The notes below the pieces were generated by a model. The model ran no database searches. It was not told the origin of the DNA and saw only the letters and a list, made by a program, of their open reading frames with translations. The translations under genes were made by a program, and so were the position numbers. This document shows, piece after piece, positions 16,599-23,981 of a DNA stretch of 64,000 bases. The DNA is from Peterkaempfera podocarpi. GTDB lineage: Bacteria; Actinomycetota; Actinomycetes; Streptomycetales; Streptomycetaceae. The stretch's first letter is position 1, and every line of letters begins with the position of its first letter. The stretch covers positions 372,001 through 436,000 of the forward strand of contig NZ_CP162102.1 of NCBI RefSeq assembly GCF_042466665.1, given 5' to 3'.

Positions 16599-18173
16599 TC
16601 AGCGGTACTCCCGCAGGCGGGGCCGCACGCCGAGCACGGTGAGCGCGAGGACGGCGGCCGGCAGCAGGGCGCCCGCCGCAGCGGTGGTGGCGTCGAGGTC
16701 GCTGTCGGCCTCGGACACCGCGTGGTCGAGCGCGTTCTGGTTGATGGCGAGGACCCTCCCCAGGGCGTCGCTGAACAGGGCGAAGTCAGCGTTGGACTGG
16801 CCGGGGGAAGTGCCGGTGTTGAAGGTGACGGCGTCCTTGAGGCGGCCCTGCCGGCGAAGGGCCCGGGTCCTGCGGTCGTCCAGCTGGTACTGCTGGAAGG
16901 CGGTGAGGACCCGTTCGGCTGCGTCCTGTTCGCCGGGAAAGGTGATGTTCCGCAGTTCGGTGCCGAGGTAGCCGCCGATGGGGACCGTCGCATGGACGGC
17001 GCGGTGTGCGTCGGCAGCGGTACGCAGCCGGGCGTCGTAGTCGCCGATGGTGGCGCCGTCAACGCGGGCGATGGCCTGGGTCTTGTCGACGAAGGACTGC
17101 TCGTAGGCGGCGGCCCGGCCCGGGTCGGTGAGGTAGCGGCTCTCGTCGGCGTTCATGTCGTACGCGACGGCGCGGGCGCGGCTGAGCGCGATCACGGAGT
17201 CGTAGGAGTTGTTCTTGGCGACCGTCAGGTGGCCTTCGGCGCGGGAGGCGAGAGTGAGACTGCCCAGGAGGACGGCAGCGGTGAGGAGGGTCGCGGCGGC
17301 CAGTGGGAGGTTGAGGATGCGACGGAAGCGGATGGTGAGGGCGGCTTGCAGGGCGGCGAGGGCCGCCAGGGCGAGCGCGCCGGTGACCAGGATCCACCAC
17401 CAGCCGGCTGCGAGGTCGTCGCGCTGAGCGGAGTGGATGCGCTCGACGGTGGCGGAGTTGGTGGCGGTGACCTGGTCCGCGGCGGGCAGGAGTTGCTGCC
17501 GAAGCAGGTCGGTGGCCTGCCGGTAGGCCTCCAGCGCATCGGCGGACGGCTTGCCCGCGGGGGCGTGGGCCTGCTCCTCGAGGAGCTGGACGCGGGCCAC
17601 CAGGGCTTCGTAGCTGCCGAGTTGGCTGATGACGGTGTGAACGGCCCGTTGCTCGACCGGGTCTCCGGCAGCGGCTTCGGCGGCGCGTTGGAGGTCGTTG
17701 TCGGCCTGGGCGCGGCGCTGCGCATAGGTGTCGAGGGTCTGCCGGCGCAGGGTGGCGTAGTCAGGGTCGGCGCCGAACAGCAGGAGGTTGGCGATCTGCG
17801 CGTCCATGTCGTTGAGCGCGAAGTACAGGTCGGCGGAGCGCACGGCCTGCGGGGCGGCTCGGTGGCCGATGGCGTCGATTCCGTCGCGCGCGCCGCTCAG
17901 CACCGTGGCGATGACCGCCGCGGCGAGCGCGAGGGTGACGAGGCAGGCGCCGGTGAGGCAGCGGACCAGGCGAGGAGTGTTCCACCACGCGTGGGTGAGC
18001 GGGATCCATCGCCGGGCCGGGCCCGGCCGTGAGGATGCCGTGTCCGCAGCCGGGGCCCATGTGTCCGCCGTCGTGGCGCCGGGGATGTGCAGTTCGGGTG
18101 CGGGCCCACCGGGACTCGCCACCTCCGGTGAGACCGTCGCCCCCGGTACGGCCGTTCCGCCTGCTGCGCCCAT
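16599..18173 (-). CDS. Multi-TM protein with two extracytoplasmic helical domains
   Basis: A 524-residue membrane protein. A proline-rich cytosolic N-terminus (about 65 residues) precedes a TM segment (about 73-95), a long helical extracytoplasmic domain (SADLYFALNDMDAQIANLLL onward, resembling four-helix-bundle sensor domains), two TM segments (about 265-317), a second similar helical domain (VIALSRARAVAYDMNADESRYL) and a final TM. The duplicated helical domains suggest a sensor or chemoreceptor-like accessory protein without a signalling output domain. ATG 18173 has GGGAGGGG upstream. Partner genes (kinase, binding protein) seen in some streptomycetes are not present here. Confidence 0.78.
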   Translation of the reverse strand: MGAAGGTAVPGATVSPEVASPGGPAPELHIPGATTADTWAPAADTASSRPGPARRWIPLTHAWWNTPRLVRCLTGACLVTLALAAAVIATVLSGARDGIDAIGHRAAPQAVRSADLYFALNDMDAQIANLLLFGADPDYATLRRQTLDTYAQRRAQADNDLQRAAEAAAGDPVEQRAVHTVISQLGSYEALVARVQLLEEQAHAPAGKPSADALEAYRQATDLLRQQLLPAADQVTATNSATVERIHSAQRDDLAAGWWWILVTGALALAALAALQAALTIRFRRILNLPLAAATLLTAAVLLGSLTLASRAEGHLTVAKNNSYDSVIALSRARAVAYDMNADESRYLTDPGRAAAYEQSFVDKTQAIARVDGATIGDYDARLRTAADAHRAVHATVPIGGYLGTELRNITFPGEQDAAERVLTAFQQYQLDDRRTRALRRQGRLKDAVTFNTGTSPGQSNADFALFSDALGRVLAINQNALDHAVSEADSDLDATTAAAGALLPAAVLALTVLGVRPRLREYR

Positions 18174-18552
18174 GACCGCGCATCCCCTCCCCCACCAGGT
18201 GGCCGCCGGTGTCGGCCCCGGCGCAAGCCGCCGGGATCGGGATCCGGCGTGATCCCGCTCCGCTCCACCGTCGGACTGGAGACGGGGACCGTTGTGCGCC
18301 GCCGACGCTATGGCCGTCGCGAGTGGCGCGTCCGGTTCCCTGATGCTCCCTTGACGTGTCAGGAAGCGATATTGACGGTTCGTTGGCAACCCCGGAGGTC
18401 ACGGCTCGCAACAGACCGAACCACGCAGCGGCCGGGCCTCCCGGCTGCTGGGCTCGGCCTGCGGGGAGTGCCGGAGGGCCCCGGCCGAACACCCCGCCGG
18501 GGAGCGCGTTGCCGGGTGCGGCGTGGTGCGGGGCGGGGCGGAGCCCGGTTGG
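18174..18552. other. Intergenic region, no gene seen
   Basis: About 380 bases between the membrane protein promoter and the bL37 terminator. Open frames here run antisense to or continue from the neighbours and look non-coding. Confidence 0.5.
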
Positions 18553-18593
18553 CCGGTGACCACCCCGCGCGCCGACAGCGGGGTGGTCACCGG
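18553..18593 (-). terminator. Strong terminator after the bL37-type gene
   Basis: A perfect 16-bp stem (18553-18568 with 18578-18593) and nine-base loop, starting three bases after the stop of the 25-codon gene. The close placement supports that the tiny gene is real and transcribed on the minus strand. Confidence 0.85.
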
Positions 18594-18596
18594 GGT

Positions 18597-18674
18597 TCAG
18601 CGGCCGTTGGGCTTCCTGCCGTGGTTGGCCTTCTTCTTGCGGCGGGCCTTCTTCTTGCGGGCGCGCTTGGACAT
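18597..18674 (-). CDS. bL37-type small 50S ribosomal protein (25 aa)
   Basis: A 25-codon gene. The product begins MSKRARKKKARRKKK and ends ANHGRKPNGR, with 14 Lys/Arg residues. The basic stretch and the NHGxxPN ending match the actinobacterial ribosomal protein bL37 first seen in mycobacterial ribosome structures. It would bind 23S rRNA. A GGAG ribosome site lies seven bases before the ATG and a perfect terminator follows immediately. It is too small for most gene finders. The next gene upstream, an SDR gene, ends 44 bases away, so the two could be cotranscribed. Confidence 0.88.
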   Translation of the reverse strand: MSKRARKKKARRKKKANHGRKPNGR

Positions 18675-18717
18675 CCGGTCTCCGGTTGCTCTTGTCCGGG
18701 TGGGGGGTTCGGTGGGT

Positions 18718-19535
18718 TCAGTGCTGCAGGACGAGGCCGTCGGCGAGCTTGGCCAGCCGTCGCACCGAGCGCTCCTCCTGGACGGCCTGGGCGGTTTGGG
18801 CCACCCGGCCGCCGTCGTAGTAGGCGCCGTTGACCGGCTGAAAGCCCGGCATGCAGAGCCGGGCCACGGCTGCGGCTCCCTGGGCGGCCGGGGCGCCGAC
18901 CCGTCCGTACAGCGGCAGCAGCGCGGTGTCGCACAGGCCCGGGTTCACGCTGACGGCTGTGATGCCGGAGCCTTCAGGAGCCATGTCGCGGGTCGCGATG
19001 GTGAGGGCGAGCTGGGACTGCGCATAGGCGGCAACCCGGGAGTAGCGCTTGGCGCGGTTGGGGTCCTGCCAGTTCATCGCGGCGGTGCGGTGCAGGGAGG
19101 AGGAGACGTTGACGATACGGCCGTCCCGGCTCCTGGAGAGCGGCTCGCGCAGCAGCCGGGCGAGCAGGTGGGCGGCGAGGAAGTTCACCTGGAAGGAGAC
19201 CTCACTGCCGTCGGGGGTGAGGGTGCACCGCTCCGGCGCCATGATTGCGGCGTTGTTGACCAGCAGGTCGAGCGTGGGATGGGCCACCGTCACCGTCTGC
19301 GCGAGGCGGGTGACCTCCTCGATGCGGGTGAAGTCGGCGGCGGCCGTCTGCAGCCTGGCCTGGGCGATCCCTGCCGCGCTCAGACGTGCGACGGCGTCCT
19401 GGGACTCCTCGGCCGTGCGGGCGTGGACCACCACGGTTGCGCCGGCCTCGGCGAGCAGCCGGGCGGTCTCCCAGCCGATGCCGCTGGAGGCACCGGTGCA
19501 AGTGCGGTGCGGGAGGACAGGGTGAGGTCGGACAT
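18718..19535 (-). pseudogene. Frameshifted short-chain dehydrogenase/reductase
   Basis: An SDR of about 272 residues once one base is restored. From ATG 19535 (ribosome site GGAGGG) the frame reads MSDLTLSSRTAL, then must shift near 19498 to continue TGASSGIGWETARLLAEAG, the cofactor-binding loop; CTTGCACC would need to be CTTGTCACC. After that the frame is open to 18718 with NNAAIM and the active-site serine in VNVSSS. The catalytic motif reads YAQSQ, so the usual lysine of YxxxK is glutamine. Either a consensus base deletion or a real pseudogene; the Lys loss favours at least altered activity. Confidence 0.8.
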
Positions 19536-20216
19536 GTTCCCTCCGGAAGGGACGCGGGCAGGCCCGGGCACGCCGGCGCGTGATGGCGCGGCGGGCGGGG
19601 CATGAGGTGGGGCGGTGCCATGGGTGCGGGCACCGGGGGCGACGCTGTGGAGCGGCGTGGTGGAGCGGCGCGGTGGGCCGGCGCGGTATGCCGGAAACTC
19701 AGCGGGCTTCCGGGCAGCCGGGGACGCACAGGGCCCGCGGATGCGGCGGGCGGTCGTGGTAGGGCGTCGGGCTGGTCATGAGCTGCATCCAATGACGCGG
19801 CAGCGGTCGGCCGCAAGCGGCGGGCCGTGTCCCTGGCACCTCCTTGACGCCTTGCTGTCGCCGTTCTGACCTCCGCCCGGTGCCTACGGAAACCAGCCGT
19901 CAGGGATCCGTCAGGAATGCGCCAGCAAGCCGTGAAGGAGCGGCTGCGTGCACATGAGCGGCTCTAGGGTCGGGAACACAGCGCGCTCGCCGCCGACCTG
20001 TGGATCGGCCCCTGCGACGGACGGAGATGCCGGACGTCGCCGACTCTCCCTCCGGCGGCCCCGAGCGCGCAGCCGAGTGGCGCCGCGGGGAGCAAGCCTT
20101 CCCGACATCTTCCCGCGGCGCACCGGCGGCTTTCGCACCAGCAGGCGGACGACTGCCCCATGAGGGCCCGTCAACCCGGACGGCACCGGGGTCATGGGCC
20201 CGGAAAGACCGAGAAG
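19536..20216. other. Intergenic region, no gene seen
   Basis: About 680 bases between two divergent units. Open frames on both strands are long but have no family resemblance and poor start sites. It presumably contains the promoter of the KAS III-like pair. Confidence 0.45.
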
Positions 20217-21086
20217 ATGAAAGCACCCGACGTGGGGATCCGCGCGATCGGCACCTGTCTGACCGCCCACCCGACAGACGCACGGTCCGGCGGCTCCAGT
20301 ACGGCACTCGCATGTCCCGCCACCGGCTGGGAGACCACCGTTGCCGCGGGCCGCAGCGCCACCGAGGACGCCCTGCGCAGGGCGGGGCTGTCCGTCGCCG
20401 AACTTGCCCAGCCGTACTACCTGGTGTGCCGAGAATCCCCGGAGGACGGTGCGGGGCCGTTGACCGGTCGCCGGGTGCTGGACGGCCTCGGAGTGGGCCG
20501 TGCCTACTCGCAGCAGGCGGGCCACGACGTCGACGGCGCGCTGTTGCTGCTGCGGACGCTCGCCGCGCAACTCGCCTCGAACCGCCTGGTACGGCGTGGC
20601 CTGCTGCTCGCACCACTGCACACCGGTGCCACCGGACCCGCCGACGGTGCCGAGGGGAAGGTGCAGCGGGGGGCTGCGGTCCTGCTGGCCGAGGAGGGCT
20701 GGCCGCACAACCGGATCCGAGCCGTCCTCACTCGCACGACGCCGTACAGCCGTGGAGACGACCGGCAGGCGGGGACACTCGACCTGGACGCACTCGGCAG
20801 CCTCGTCGACCGCGTTCTGCGGGCCTCCCACACCACATGGGCAGGCATCGACCGGGTCGCGCTGCACACCGCCGACCCGGAGCAGGGCCGCCGTTTCCGA
20901 CAGCACTTCGCGCTCCGTGACGACCAGGTCAGCGACTGCGGCCCGGATCTCGGGTACATCGGGTCCGCGGGTCTGCTGATCGCCCTGCAGCGCATCCTGG
21001 ACACCCGGCCTCCGGCCGGCAGCAAGGTTCTGGCGACCGCCCTGGGCCGGGACGGCACCTGGTCCGCAGCCGTCGTGGAGGCCTGA
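20217..21086 (+). CDS. Catalytically impaired KAS III-like (thiolase-fold) protein 1
   Basis: A 289-residue protein with the layout of FabH-type ketoacyl-ACP synthase III. The N-terminal half matches the strand GIRAIGTCLTAHP and the SATEDALRRAGLS helix. The nucleophile-elbow region (SQQAGHDVDGALLLL) has no cysteine. The active-site histidine may be kept in ALHTADP, but the asparagine of GNxxSA is replaced by tyrosine (GYIGSAG). It therefore probably does not condense acyl groups. It is four bases upstream of a second such gene, so the two probably form a heteromer. Function unknown; ATG 20217 was chosen for GGAAAG nine bases upstream. Confidence 0.7.
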   Translation: MKAPDVGIRAIGTCLTAHPTDARSGGSSTALACPATGWETTVAAGRSATEDALRRAGLSVAELAQPYYLVCRESPEDGAGPLTGRRVLDGLGVGRAYSQQAGHDVDGALLLLRTLAAQLASNRLVRRGLLLAPLHTGATGPADGAEGKVQRGAAVLLAEEGWPHNRIRAVLTRTTPYSRGDDRQAGTLDLDALGSLVDRVLRASHTTWAGIDRVALHTADPEQGRRFRQHFALRDDQVSDCGPDLGYIGSAGLLIALQRILDTRPPAGSKVLATALGRDGTWSAAVVEA

Positions 21087-21090
21087 AGCG

Positions 21091-21879
21091 ATGCACCTCG
21101 TCACCCTGACGCACACGGTCCGTCCGCCGCAGCAGCTGACCGCCCCGCGCATCGCCGGGATCGGCATCGCCGACGCCGAGCGGGACCGGCCGTGGAGCGA
21201 CGAGCCCTGCGTCATCGCCGCCCAGCGCGCGCTGTCCCTCGCCGACCGCTCCGCAGACGAGGTGGACCTGCTGGTCCTCGCCGACGGGACAGTGGGCCGC
21301 CCCGGACGGCAGAGCGCTGCCCTGCTGGGCCGCCGGCTGGGCGCCGAGCAGGATCCGGCGGCCTGTGAGGTGCCCGCCGTCGGCACCGCCATGCACCTGG
21401 CCTTGGCCATGCTCGACGCCGACCCGCTCGCTGCGACCGCCCTGGTGGTACGGGGCCGCCCCACGCCGTCCGACCCGGCCGGGCACCTGGCGCCCGACGC
21501 CGCCGTCGGGGCCTGCGCCTGGGTCCTGTGCAAGGGCCCCGGTCCGCTCTCCGTGGTGGCGCGCTCGGGTGCGGACAGCCCGGCCGGCACAGCTGACAGC
21601 GTTGTGCTGGACACCTGCGGTCTCCTCATCGAGGACGTCTGCTCGTCTGCGGGAGTCCGTGTGCAGCAGGTCGCACGACTGCTGTGCCTGTCCGGCAGCC
21701 GCCCTTTCGACCAGGCGCTGCACTCGCGTCTCGGCCTGCCCGCCGCGAAGCCGGCGGGCGTGGTCTGCGGCGGCCCGTCCCTGGTGTCGGAAGACGGCGG
21801 CGAACTCATCGGCGGAGAGCTGATCCTGCTGCTCACCGTCGAGAGCGGCTCGGCGGACGCCTTCCTGCTACGGGTCTGA
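21091..21879 (+). CDS. Catalytically dead KAS III-like (thiolase-fold) protein 2
   Basis: A 262-residue protein, the partner of the preceding gene with a GGAGG ribosome site inside that gene's end. The thiolase-fold pattern is recognisable (ADEVDLLVLADGTVGRPGRQ, then the elbow CEVPAVGTAMHLALAML), but the catalytic Cys, His and Asn are all missing: the elbow has glycine/valine, the HxAN position reads LSGS, and the GNTSSA position reads GGPSLV. A structural or regulatory role in a complex with protein 1, or acyl binding without catalysis, is the best guess. No other natural-product gene lies next to it. Confidence 0.68.
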   Translation: MHLVTLTHTVRPPQQLTAPRIAGIGIADAERDRPWSDEPCVIAAQRALSLADRSADEVDLLVLADGTVGRPGRQSAALLGRRLGAEQDPAACEVPAVGTAMHLALAMLDADPLAATALVVRGRPTPSDPAGHLAPDAAVGACAWVLCKGPGPLSVVARSGADSPAGTADSVVLDTCGLLIEDVCSSAGVRVQQVARLLCLSGSRPFDQALHSRLGLPAAKPAGVVCGGPSLVSEDGGELIGGELILLLTVESGSADAFLLRV

Positions 21880-22390
21880 GGCATGCCGACAGCCGGGCCA
21901 CCTCGCCCACGGGGGCGGACGGTCCGGTGGCGGAGGGCCGGCGACAACGCTCCGTGGCGTGCCGAGAATTCCGCTCGGCGCCTGCGCCCACCTCCGCGGC
22001 GCCGGCCTGCCCGGCCAGTGTCACCGCGACCAGCCGCGCCCCAGGACGGGGACGACCCCCGGGGTGGGCCGGAGCAGCGCCGGGCGCGCGCGGACCCCGG
22101 GTGCACCGTGGGTGCCCGGCTCCGGGGCCGGAGCAGAGCGGCGAGCGGTGCGGACACCGTCAGTCGCGGCAGCTCGGCAACCGGCCCCGACCAGCCGATC
22201 TCTCCGTATCGGCAGGCGATGCCCCTCCGGGACGTATGCGTCCGGTGAGCGTGCATGTTGAGGCGTTGCGCAGTCCGGACGGACGCGGTCCGCCGTCGCT
22301 CTGCCTCAACCGGCGGTGCGAGGGCGAGGACCTCTACCGAGGGCGACAGTCGCATGATCCGGGCCATGGATCATCTCTCCCGCGCAATGC
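21880..22390. other. Intergenic region, no gene seen
   Basis: About 510 bases between the convergent KAS-like pair and nagB. A long minus-strand open frame across 19911-22367 is the antisense shadow of the KAS-like genes. Confidence 0.5.
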
Positions 22391-22421
22391 GCCCCCGGGC
22401 GTCCTCGGGGCGCCCGGGGGC
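22391..22421 (-). terminator. Terminator after nagB
   Basis: A perfect 11-bp stem (22391-22401 with 22411-22421), nine-base loop, 14 bases downstream of the nagB stop on the minus strand. Confidence 0.75.
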
Positions 22422-22435
22422 TACAGCTCCCTGCC

Positions 22436-23221
22436 CTACAGCCCCTGCCAGTGGGGCTTGGCCGCGTAAGTGGCGCGGAAGTAATCGGCGAGCTTGAGCC
22501 TGCCCGCGGCAGCCTCGTCGACGACCACGGTCGCATGCGGGTGCAGTTGCAGGGCCGAGGCGGGCACCAGCGCGCTGAGCGGGCCCTCGACGGCGGCCGC
22601 GACCGCCTCTGCCTTGCCTTCCCCTGTGGCCAGCAGCACCAGGTGACGGGCGTCCAGGATGGTGCCGATGCCTTGGGTGATCACGTGGTGCGGCACCTGG
22701 TCGATGTCGTCGTCAAAGAAACGCGCGTTGTCGATCCGGGTCTGTTCGGTGAGGGTTTTGATCCGGGTGCGGCTGGCGAGTGAGGAGCAGGGCTCGTTGA
22801 AGCCTATGTGCCCATCGGTGCCGATGCCGAGCAGCTGGAGGTCGACCCCGCCGGCATCAGCCAGCATCCGGTCGTACGCCGCACAGGCGGAGACGATGTC
22901 CTCGGCGCTGCCGTCGGGGCCCATGAAGGACGACGCGTCCAGCCCGAGCGGGGCCACCACTTCGCGCAGCACCACCGAGCGGTAGGACTCGGGGTGCCCC
23001 GCGGGCAGGCCCACGTACTCGTCCAGCTGGCAGATCCGGGCCCGGGAGGCGTCCACCTGGTCGGCCCGCACCTTGGTGGCCAGGGCCTGGTAGATGGGGA
23101 GCGGGGTCGAGCCCGTTGCCACGCCCACCAGCGCGTCGGGCTTCCGGGCCAGCAGGTCGGCGATCGCCGTGGCGATGAGCTCGCCGCCCGCTGCGGCGTC
23201 AGGAACGATCACAACTTCCAC
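22436..23221 (-). CDS. nagB: Glucosamine-6-phosphate deaminase
   Basis: Converts glucosamine 6-phosphate to fructose 6-phosphate and ammonia, the last step of chitin/N-acetylglucosamine catabolism. It has the full length of 261 residues, with GVATGSTPLPIY (phosphate loop), CQLDEYVGL (catalytic Asp), LGIGTDGHIGFNEP (catalytic His and Glu region) and SRTRIKTLT intact. It is monocistronic. A near-perfect DasR operator is found 48 bases upstream of the start, as in other streptomycetes, where glucosamine 6-phosphate itself releases DasR. Confidence 0.96.
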   Translation of the reverse strand: MEVVIVPDAAAGGELIATAIADLLARKPDALVGVATGSTPLPIYQALATKVRADQVDASRARICQLDEYVGLPAGHPESYRSVVLREVVAPLGLDASSFMGPDGSAEDIVSACAAYDRMLADAGGVDLQLLGIGTDGHIGFNEPCSSLASRTRIKTLTEQTRIDNARFFDDDIDQVPHHVITQGIGTILDARHLVLLATGEGKAEAVAAAVEGPLSALVPASALQLHPHATVVVDEAAAGRLKLADYFRATYAAKPHWQGL

Positions 23222-23269
23222 GCTGGCCTACCTAGCGGTCGAGAGGAGTGCGGGGCGCTCGCCCCCATG

Positions 23270-23281
23270 TGGTATAGACCA
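23270..23281. promoter_or_regulatory. DasR (dre) operator of nagB
   Basis: TGGTATAGACCA (TGGTCTATACCA on the nagB strand) differs at one position from the symmetric dre core TGGTCTAGACCA. Its place before nagB agrees with the known GlcNAc regulon of streptomycetes. Confidence 0.88.
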
Positions 23282-23283
23282 AT

Positions 23284-23559
23284 CTAGCAGGCGGGGGGCC
23301 TCGCCTGCGCCCCCGCCCTTCCGCCCACCTTGCGCTGCCCGACCACCTGACCGTGATCCATGGGAAAAGCGGCAAACCGAGGCCCACCCGGCCCGACCGC
23401 GTCGCCCAGCTCGCGGCGCACCTGCGCCACCCCCTCCACCGGCCGCAATCCGGCGACAGCACTCATCGCAGCGATCCCGCCGCCGGACGGCGCATCCGGG
23501 GTGCCGGCCCGCAGGGCGACGAAGCTGATCGGCCGCCCGGGGTGCTCGTCCACGCACAC
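23284..23559 (-). CDS. Possible small hypothetical protein
   Basis: A 91-codon frame with very high third-position GC and a GGGAGGG stretch just before its GTG start. The sequence contains RPISFVALRAGTPDAP and LRPVEGVAQVRRELG, which look like genuine protein text, but I recognise no family. It ends beside the dre operator and would be transcribed toward nagB. It may equally be a fragment of a larger lost gene. Low confidence. Confidence 0.35.
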   Translation of the reverse strand: MCVDEHPGRPISFVALRAGTPDAPSGGGIAAMSAVAGLRPVEGVAQVRRELGDAVGPGGPRFAAFPMDHGQVVGQRKVGGRAGAQARPPAC

Positions 23560-23909
23560 ACCCTCCCGCCCCCGCGGTGAACGACGCCGCGATGAGCGCG
23601 GCCGAAGGCGAGGCCGGCGGACAGGGTGCGGAGCAGGAACCGGAACGATCCCTTCGCGACTGCTCGACGCGGGGGCGGGAGGGGCGGGAGGGCGAGCAGT
23701 GCGCTGATTCAGGTACCGACCACCGCACGTTCCACCACATGAGGCCGGAAGCGCTCGATGGATACCAGCAAGAGAGCGTCCGTGATCCGCAAGCAGATGT
23801 GACCAGGCAGGCCGCCCATCAAAAGGTCAAATGATTCAACGGCGATCTACGACCCGGGCCAGCGATATACCCGGACCATCTGGACGTCCCGACCGCTGTG
23901 CGCTACAAC

Positions 23910-23920
23910 ACATCCGATGT
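23910..23920. promoter_or_regulatory. ACATCCGATGT operator (site 1)
   Basis: A palindrome with 5-base arms around one base, 62 bases before the hydrolase start. The same core, read on the other strand as ACATCGGATGT, occurs twice before the beta-helix gene at 45.8 kb, so one regulator probably controls both. Part of it overlaps a spurious upstream ATG frame. Confidence 0.65.
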
Positions 23921-23981
23921 ATTCGTCGGGACGCGGACGGCGCGGAGCCGGCCCCGTCGCAAGGCCCCTTCAGGAGTGCCC

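Noticed and set aside
19911..22367. An 818-codon minus-strand open frame
   Set aside because: It is antisense to the KAS III-like pair, is rich in Arg, Ser and Pro and has no recognisable domain; it is a high-GC shadow frame.
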